Assembly (NCBI RefSeq): GCF_048268305.1
Contig: NZ_JBLWVT010000001.1
Coordinates: 62,001 to 126,000, forward strand
Reading direction: 5' to 3'
From: Pseudodonghicola sp048268305
GTDB taxonomy: Bacteria > Pseudomonadota > Alphaproteobacteria > Rhodobacterales > Rhodobacteraceae
DNA: 64,000 bases
Of this stretch, positions 59,380 through 64,000 are shown one piece after another. The notes below the pieces were generated by a model. It was not told where the DNA came from and did not search any database. It worked only from the letters and a program-made list of their open reading frames with translations. Made by a program: the position numbers and the translations under genes. Position 1 is the stretch's first letter, and each line of letters opens with the position of its first letter.

Positions 59380-59784
59380 ATGGCATTAGAGATGAACGAG
59401 AGGGTGCGGAGAACTCTGCCTCAGGTGTTTGAACGGAAGGCTTTGATCGCGGATCAGTTTTTTGAAAAGGTTTTCCAGCGGGCTCCGGAAATGCGCCGGT
59501 TCTTCCCCCGCAACTATGGTCGGCGAAAGGAGCTTTTCGTCCGGTTCTTGACCCAGGTGGCGCTTGTTGCGGAGAATTCCAGCTCATTGGAGACCGTGGC
59601 GCAGCAGCTTGCAGGCGAACATCGCGCGCTGGGGCTCCGGCCCGAACATTACCAATTGGGCAATCAGGCGCTGGCCGAGGCGTTCGAGACGACCCTTGCG
59701 GATCGTCTCGGTGCCGAGGATTTACAGCTTTGGCTCGCTGCGCTTACCCGGTTCAATCAACGTTTGGCCGAGCTTGCAGCTTAA
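59380..59784 (+). CDS. Single-domain globin
   Basis: 134 aa. QVFERKALIADQFFEKVFQR and MRRFFP form the N-terminal helices; HRALGLRPEHYQLGNQALAE is the F-G region with the proximal His and the HY motif of flavohemoglobin-type globins. There is no reductase domain, so any oxidase/NO-dioxygenase activity needs a separate partner. The 245-bp region before it is AT-rich (ATTATATACGTTATGACATG) and probably holds a regulated promoter. The stop codon overlaps a palindrome. Confidence 0.82.
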   Translation: MALEMNERVRRTLPQVFERKALIADQFFEKVFQRAPEMRRFFPRNYGRRKELFVRFLTQVALVAENSSSLETVAQQLAGEHRALGLRPEHYQLGNQALAEAFETTLADRLGAEDLQLWLAALTRFNQRLAELAA

Positions 59785-59797
59785 ATGTGCATTTAAG
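59780..59797. repeat. Palindrome across the globin stop codon
   Basis: CTTAAATG-TG-CATTTAAG, an 8-bp perfect inverted repeat that includes the TAA stop at 59782-59784. It could be a weak terminator between the convergent globin and gabD-like genes. It is unusually AT-rich for this genome. Confidence 0.5.
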
Positions 59798-59819
59798 AAG
59801 TATCTTAAACCGCCATAGG

Positions 59820-61295
59820 TTAGACCGCCATGCAGATGTATTTCATTTCCAGATAATCCTCGATCCCGTGATGGCTGCCTTCACGGCCGAGACCGGATTG
59901 CTTGACCCCGCCGAAGGGCGCGACCTCGGTGGAAATGATGCCTGTATTGACGCCGACGATGCCATATTCCAGCGCCTCGGCCACCTTGTAGACGCGGCTC
60001 AGATCCTTGGCGTAGAAATAGGCGGCCAGGCCGAAGATGGTGTCATTTGCCATCTCGATGACCTCATCGACATCCTCGAACTTGAACAGCGGTGCGAGCG
60101 GGCCGAACGTCTCTTCCTTGGCGACCTTCATGGCCTGGGTCACGCCGGTGACCACGGTGGGTTCGAAGAAGTTCGCCCCCAGATTCGACCGATGGCCGCC
60201 GGTCAGGATGGTGCCGCCCTTGGCGGTGACGTCGCCCAGATGCTCCAGCACCTTGTCGATCGCCTCCTGGTTGATCAGCGGGCCGGTGGTGACGCCGTTC
60301 TCCAGCCCGTCACCCAGCACCAGTTTTTCGGCGGCTTCCTTCAGCTTCTTGGCGAAGGCGTCATAGACGCCGGCCTGCACATAGATGCGGTTGGCGCAGA
60401 CGCAGGTCTGGCCGTTGTTGCGGAACTTGCACATCATCGCGCCTTCGACGGCGGCATCCAGATCGGCGTCGTCGAAGACGATGAAGGGCGCGTTGCCGCC
60501 GAGTTCCATCGAGCATTTCATCACCTGATCGGCGGCCTGGCGCAGCAGGATGCGGCCCACCTCGGTCGACCCCGTGAAGGTCAGCTTGCGGACCTTGGGG
60601 TTTTCGCAGAACTCCTTGCCGATCTCGCTGGAGCGCGACGACGGCAGCACATTGAAGATGCCGGCGGGAATGCCGGCGCGGTCTGCCAGGACCCCCAGAA
60701 CCAGCGCCGAAAGCGGGGTCTCGGCGGCGGGGCGGGCGACAAAGGCACAGCCGGCGGCCAGTGCCGGGGCGGCCTTGCGGGTGATCATCGCGTTGGGGAA
60801 GTTCCACGGGGTGATCGAGGCGGCAACCCCGATCGGCTGCTTGATGACGGTGATCCGCTTGTCACGCTGGTGGCCGGGGATGGTCTCTCCATAGATACGC
60901 TTGGCTTCCTCGCCGAAGAATTCGACGAAAGAGGCGCCATAGACGATCTCGCCCTTGGCCTCGGCAAAGGGTTTGCCCTGCTCTGCGGTCAGGATGGTGG
61001 CCAGATCGTCGGCGTTCTCGATCATCAGGTCGAACCATTTGCGCAGCACCGCGGCGCGTTCCTTGCCGGTCCAGGCGGCCCAGTCCTTTTGCGCGGCATA
61101 GGCGGCGTCAATGGCACCGGCCACCTGCATGCGGCTCAGGTCGGCGACCTCGGCGATCACATCGCCGCGGGCGGGGTTCAGCACTTCGAACGTGCCTTGA
61201 TCGCCGGTCACCCATCTACCGCCGATATAGGCCTTGGTGGCCAGCAGGGTGGGATCCTTGAGCAGGGATTTCAGATTGGTCGGCGCGTCGAGCAT
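59820..61295 (-). CDS. gabD: NAD(P)-dependent succinate-semialdehyde dehydrogenase
   Basis: 491 aa from ATG 61295; the longer frame to 61574 is not family-like. Key parts are TPWNFPNAMITRKAAPALAA, SMELGGNAPFIVFDDADLD (general-base Glu) and FRNNGQTCVCANRIYVQ (catalytic Cys). The cofactor-contact segment reads FVARPAAETP, with Arg at a position that is Lys in many ALDHs. It oxidises succinate semialdehyde to succinate, the end of GABA catabolism. It is divergent from creatinase, with a 269-bp gap. Confidence 0.92.
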   Translation of the reverse strand: MLDAPTNLKSLLKDPTLLATKAYIGGRWVTGDQGTFEVLNPARGDVIAEVADLSRMQVAGAIDAAYAAQKDWAAWTGKERAAVLRKWFDLMIENADDLATILTAEQGKPFAEAKGEIVYGASFVEFFGEEAKRIYGETIPGHQRDKRITVIKQPIGVAASITPWNFPNAMITRKAAPALAAGCAFVARPAAETPLSALVLGVLADRAGIPAGIFNVLPSSRSSEIGKEFCENPKVRKLTFTGSTEVGRILLRQAADQVMKCSMELGGNAPFIVFDDADLDAAVEGAMMCKFRNNGQTCVCANRIYVQAGVYDAFAKKLKEAAEKLVLGDGLENGVTTGPLINQEAIDKVLEHLGDVTAKGGTILTGGHRSNLGANFFEPTVVTGVTQAMKVAKEETFGPLAPLFKFEDVDEVIEMANDTIFGLAAYFYAKDLSRVYKVAEALEYGIVGVNTGIISTEVAPFGGVKQSGLGREGSHHGIEDYLEMKYICMAV

Positions 61296-61564
61296 GGTGT
61301 CGTCCTCGTCCTGTCGTGAATGGGGCGGGGTGTTCGGCACCCCGTCAGGGTCTGATGTCCTAGGTAGAGCCTGCAGGCCCCGGATGCAAAGCCTGTGTCG
61401 CGGGCGTGTCGCAAACAGGCTTGCGCGGCGAGGCGGGGCGCGGCAAGCTGACCCGGGGTCCGGCGATGGCGTCGCCCTCGTTCTGCGGTCTGATCCGCCG
61501 GTGGAACGCGACCTGTGATTTTCAGTCCTGTACGCCGGGGCCTTTCTGTAAGGGAGGGTCTTTG

Positions 61565-62773
61565 ATGACCACACGTCCGGAATATTTTACCTGTCATAAT
61601 GGCGACAAGGCGCGGCTGCCCTTCGCCGATACCGAATATCAGGCCCGTCTGAACGGGCTGCGCGCCGCGATGGAGGAGCTGGGCGTCTTCGCCTGTGTCC
61701 TGACCTCGATGCAGAATGTCGCCTATTACTCGGGGTTTCTCTATTGCTCTTTCGGGCGGCCCTATGCGCTGGTGGTGACCGAGGACAAGGCCGTCACCAT
61801 CAGTGCCGGCATCGACGCGGGCCAGCCCTGGCGGCGCAGCTTTTGCGACAGTCTCACCTATACCGACTGGGCGCGGGACAATTTCTGGCGCGCCGTGGTC
61901 TCGGTCTGCGGTCAGGATCAGGTGGTGGGCTATGAGGGCGATCACCTGACCCTGGCGCAGCGCGACCTGCTTGAGGATTTTCTCGATCCGCTGACGATGG
62001 TGGATATCGCCTCGGCGACCATGCGCCAGCGGATGCGCAAATCTCCGGCCGAGATCGCCTTGATCCGCGCCGGGGCCGAGGTTGCCGATGTCGGTGGTTA
62101 CGCCATCCGCGAGGCAGTGAAGGCGGGCGCGCGCGAGATCGACATCGCCATGGCCGGCCGCGACGCAATGGAGCTGGAGATCGCCCGCCGGTTTCCCGAT
62201 GCGGAATACCGTGACACCTGGGTCTGGTTCCAGTCCGGGTTGAACACCGACGGGGCGCATAACCCGGTGACCGGTCGGCGGCTGCAGCGGGGCGATATCC
62301 TCAGCCTCAATGCCTTTCCCATGATCTCGGGCTATTACACCGCGCTGGAACGCACGATGTTCCTGGGGGAGGTCGATGCCGACAGTCTGGAGATCTGGCA
62401 GGCCAATGTCGCCGCGCATGCCTATGGCATGTCGTTGCTGAAGCCGGGGCTGAGCTGTGCCGAGATCACCCGTGCGATCAACGACTTTTTCGCCGAACGC
62501 GACCTGCTGCAATATCGCAGCTTCGGCTATGGCCATTCCTTCGGGCTGCTCAGCCACTACTATGGGCGCGAGGCGGGGTTGGAGCTGCGCGAGGATATCG
62601 ACACCGTGCTGGAACCCGGGATGGTGATCAGCATGGAGCCGATGCTGACCATCCCGCAGGGGCATGCCGGCGCCGGCGGCTATCGGGAGCATGACATTCT
62701 GGTGATCACCCAAGAGGGCGCCGAGAATATCACCGGCTATCCCTATGGGCCGGAGTTCAACGTGGTGGGATGA
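61565..62773 (+). CDS. Creatinase (creatine amidinohydrolase)
   Basis: 402 aa from ATG 61565, with GGGAGGGTCTTTG upstream. LYCSFGRPYALVVTEDKAVT and SFGYGHSFGLLSHYYGREAG closely match Pseudomonas putida creatinase. With this start, His232, Glu262, Arg335 and Glu358 fall at the residue numbers I know for the catalytic and substrate-binding residues there (LNTDGAHNP, ALERT, YYGRE, SMEPM). It hydrolyses creatine to sarcosine and urea. M24 peptidase fold without the metal ligands. No creatininase or sarcosine oxidase is adjacent. Confidence 0.92.
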   Translation: MTTRPEYFTCHNGDKARLPFADTEYQARLNGLRAAMEELGVFACVLTSMQNVAYYSGFLYCSFGRPYALVVTEDKAVTISAGIDAGQPWRRSFCDSLTYTDWARDNFWRAVVSVCGQDQVVGYEGDHLTLAQRDLLEDFLDPLTMVDIASATMRQRMRKSPAEIALIRAGAEVADVGGYAIREAVKAGAREIDIAMAGRDAMELEIARRFPDAEYRDTWVWFQSGLNTDGAHNPVTGRRLQRGDILSLNAFPMISGYYTALERTMFLGEVDADSLEIWQANVAAHAYGMSLLKPGLSCAEITRAINDFFAERDLLQYRSFGYGHSFGLLSHYYGREAGLELREDIDTVLEPGMVISMEPMLTIPQGHAGAGGYREHDILVITQEGAENITGYPYGPEFNVVG

Positions 62774-62815
62774 GGGCGAAGGGCCCCGACCGGTCACCGG
62801 GCGGGGCCGCGCCGG

Positions 62816-63379
62816 TCAGCGCCCGAAATTCGCCAGGGCGCGCAGATCCATCGTCTTCAGCACGTCGAGCATCAGCGCCGGATCGCCGCCCGAGGCCTTC
62901 ACCAGGATGCGGTTGTCGATCAACCCGGTGATCTCGCCATCCTGCACCATCACCTTGTCGCGGCCGATCCGTTCGACCTTGGCGCCCATGGCGGCGGCAT
63001 TGCCCAGCATGCCGGCCATGGCGCCGACCATCGGATTGTCGGCAAAGAGCGAGACGGTGAAGCTGTCGCCGGCGTCGTTGCTATAGGTCGCCTCGGCCCC
63101 GGTGCCGCCGCCCATCAGCATCATGCCGGCGCCCATTTCGGTGTTCATCTCGCGCTTATAGCCGGCGGGCGCCTCGGGCAGGTATTGCGCCAGCGCGTCG
63201 ACCTGCAGCTCGGTCAGCTTCTGCTTGGCATAGTTCAGTTCTTCCAGCGCATATTTGACGTCACCGTCCTGATAGGCGCTGAGCGCGGAATTGAGCGCAT
63301 CGGTGATCTCGTCCGCCGCGGCAAAGGGGGCGGTCAGGATCAGGGCAAGGGCAGCGGGCATGATATGATGCCGAAGCAT
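62816..63379 (-). CDS. Secreted protein of unknown function
   Basis: 187 aa with a signal peptide (PAALALILTAPFAA|AD); ATG 63361 is a shorter alternative start. After it, a helical segment (LNSALSAYQDGDVKYALEEL) precedes a Met/Gly-rich stretch (GAGMMLMGGGTG) and a beta-type region. No known domain seen. It is convergent with creatinase (42 bp between stops) and divergent from the small membrane protein at 63601. Confidence 0.7.
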   Translation of the reverse strand: MLRHHIMPAALALILTAPFAAADEITDALNSALSAYQDGDVKYALEELNYAKQKLTELQVDALAQYLPEAPAGYKREMNTEMGAGMMLMGGGTGAEATYSNDAGDSFTVSLFADNPMVGAMAGMLGNAAAMGAKVERIGRDKVMVQDGEITGLIDNRILVKASGGDPALMLDVLKTMDLRALANFGR

Positions 63380-63600
63380 GGAAATTCCTCCGAAAGAAAT
63401 AGATCAGGTCAAAAACGGGCAGAGAATGCCGCGAGATCGGGGACAAGGCAAGCCGGGTCGAAGGGCAGGGGAGCGCTTCCCCTTTCTGCCGCGTCCCGCT
63501 GATCCCTGCCTGCGGTGAAGAAGCGCCGCAGGTTGCCGAAGCCGGTGCCGGCGCGTATCAGTGAGGACAACAGGCGGCCGGCAGAGGGAGAGGGACTGAC

Positions 63601-63867
63601 ATGATCGCATTGCTGCGCCTGCTGGTGCCGCTGCTGCTGGTGCTGACGCTGATCTATGTCGGCCTGTCGCTCTATTCCCGCCACCGGCGGCGCCAGAAGC
63701 TGATCGCCCGCTGGAACAGCAACCGGTTGACCGGGGATCGAGAGATCTTCATCCGGCGGGGGCTGGCGAAATACGATCACTCGCTGCGGCGCAAGCTGAT
63801 TCTCGGGGTCTATGTCATTCCCCTGGGGGTGATCGCCATTATCGTCTATTACACGAATTTCACCTGA
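63601..63867 (+). CDS. Small membrane protein, unknown function
   Basis: 88 aa with two hydrophobic helices (LRLLVPLLLVLTLIYVGLSL and ILGVYVIPLGVIAIIVYYT) separated by a basic loop, RHRRRQKLIARWNSNR. GGGAGAGGGACTGAC upstream is a good ribosome binding site. It is followed after 10 bp by the DUF1523 gene and probably shares its operon. Confidence 0.75.
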   Translation: MIALLRLLVPLLLVLTLIYVGLSLYSRHRRRQKLIARWNSNRLTGDREIFIRRGLAKYDHSLRRKLILGVYVIPLGVIAIIVYYTNFT

Positions 63868-63877
63868 GGGCGCCGCA

Positions 63878-64000
63878 ATGGTCTATGTCAAATGGGCAAT
63901 CATCCTGATCTTCTGGGCCGTGGTCGGGGCCTTCCTGCATTACACCCTGCCGCATCGGGATATCGTCCGGATCACCGATACCTATGAAAAGCGGGTCGAT
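63878..64000 (+). CDS. DUF1523 family protein (5' part only)
   Basis: The first 41 codons, running off the right edge. The translation opens MVYVKWAIILIFWAVVGAFL, then HYTLPHRDIVRITDTYEKRV, the highly recognisable DUF1523 opening (single N-terminal membrane helix followed by LPxRDIVRI). These proteins are common in Rhodobacterales; function unknown. Confidence 0.85.
   Translation, partial: MVYVKWAIILIFWAVVGAFLHYTLPHRDIVRITDTYEKRVD

Overview
The window is a GC-rich chromosomal segment of an alphaproteobacterium, most likely Rhodobacterales (Rhodobacteraceae/Paracoccaceae). Three things point there: a CtrA/FtcR-style flagellar cluster with flbT, flaF and DUF1217; the DUF599, DUF1523 and TrcR (DUF1013) families; and gene-end hairpins of the type GGGCTTCGCCC followed by CCCCCGGGATATTT. 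No genus can be named safely from the sequence alone.

Positions 1-28644 hold one large flagellar locus in several alternating blocks: flgA(partial)-flgG-flgF (-); an exported helical-repeat protein, flgE, flgK, flgL (+); an FtcR-like regulator with a degenerate receiver (-); flgI, a rod-binding FlgJ-N/CheL-like gene, a FlgN-like chaperone and flagellin (+); fliI (-); flgB, flgC, fliE, fliQ, a flagellar lytic transglycosylase, flhA, fliR, flhB (+); motE-like, DUF6468-like, fliM, fliL (-); fliF, fliH, fliN, fliP, fliG (+); DUF1217, flbT, flaF (-). Together they encode the MS ring and switch (fliF, fliG, fliM, fliN), the export gate and ATPase (fliP, fliQ, fliR, flhA, flhB, fliH, fliI), rod, P ring, hook, hook-filament junction and filament. 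I did not find flgH, flgD, fliK, fliO, motA or motB, so some must lie outside the window or be missing. The short divergent intergenic regions share a CAAGAAY heptamer and imperfect palindromes that may be the cluster's operators.

Positions 28899-35094 are housekeeping: dnaX, a decayed AraC/GlxA-type fragment, ybaB, recR, then benE (-), trcR (-) and an RNase T2 gene. Positions about 35190-40290 form an accessory patch with visibly lower GC. It contains a long gene-poor stretch, a GlxA-family regulator divergent from a GST and an agmatinase-family ureohydrolase, a broken IS5-like element with intact inverted repeats, and tRNA-Pro(CGG) at its far edge.

Positions 40498-50367 carry a Na/Pi cotransporter and the leucine genes leuB, leuD and leuC. 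The leu genes are interleaved with a LysR regulator, an NAD(P)-epimerase-like protein, an endonuclease/exonuclease/phosphatase-fold protein, a membrane protein and HdeD. Then follow an MscS channel, rsfS and rlmH (ribosome silencing and 23S rRNA methylation), a DUF599 protein, glycolate oxidase glcD-glcE-glcF, a secreted trypsin-like protease, an Hsp20 chaperone with a convincing sigma-32-type promoter, a single-domain globin, a succinate-semialdehyde dehydrogenase (gabD-like) divergent from a creatinase, and small membrane or secreted proteins including a partial DUF1523 gene at the right edge.

The most interesting leads are the phosphorylation-site-less flagellar regulator and its possible operators, the two-hairpin flagellin leader next to a resident FlbT, the exported repeat protein paired with a MotE-like protein, the recurring intergenic element, and the decayed IS carrying a perfect-palindrome insertion.
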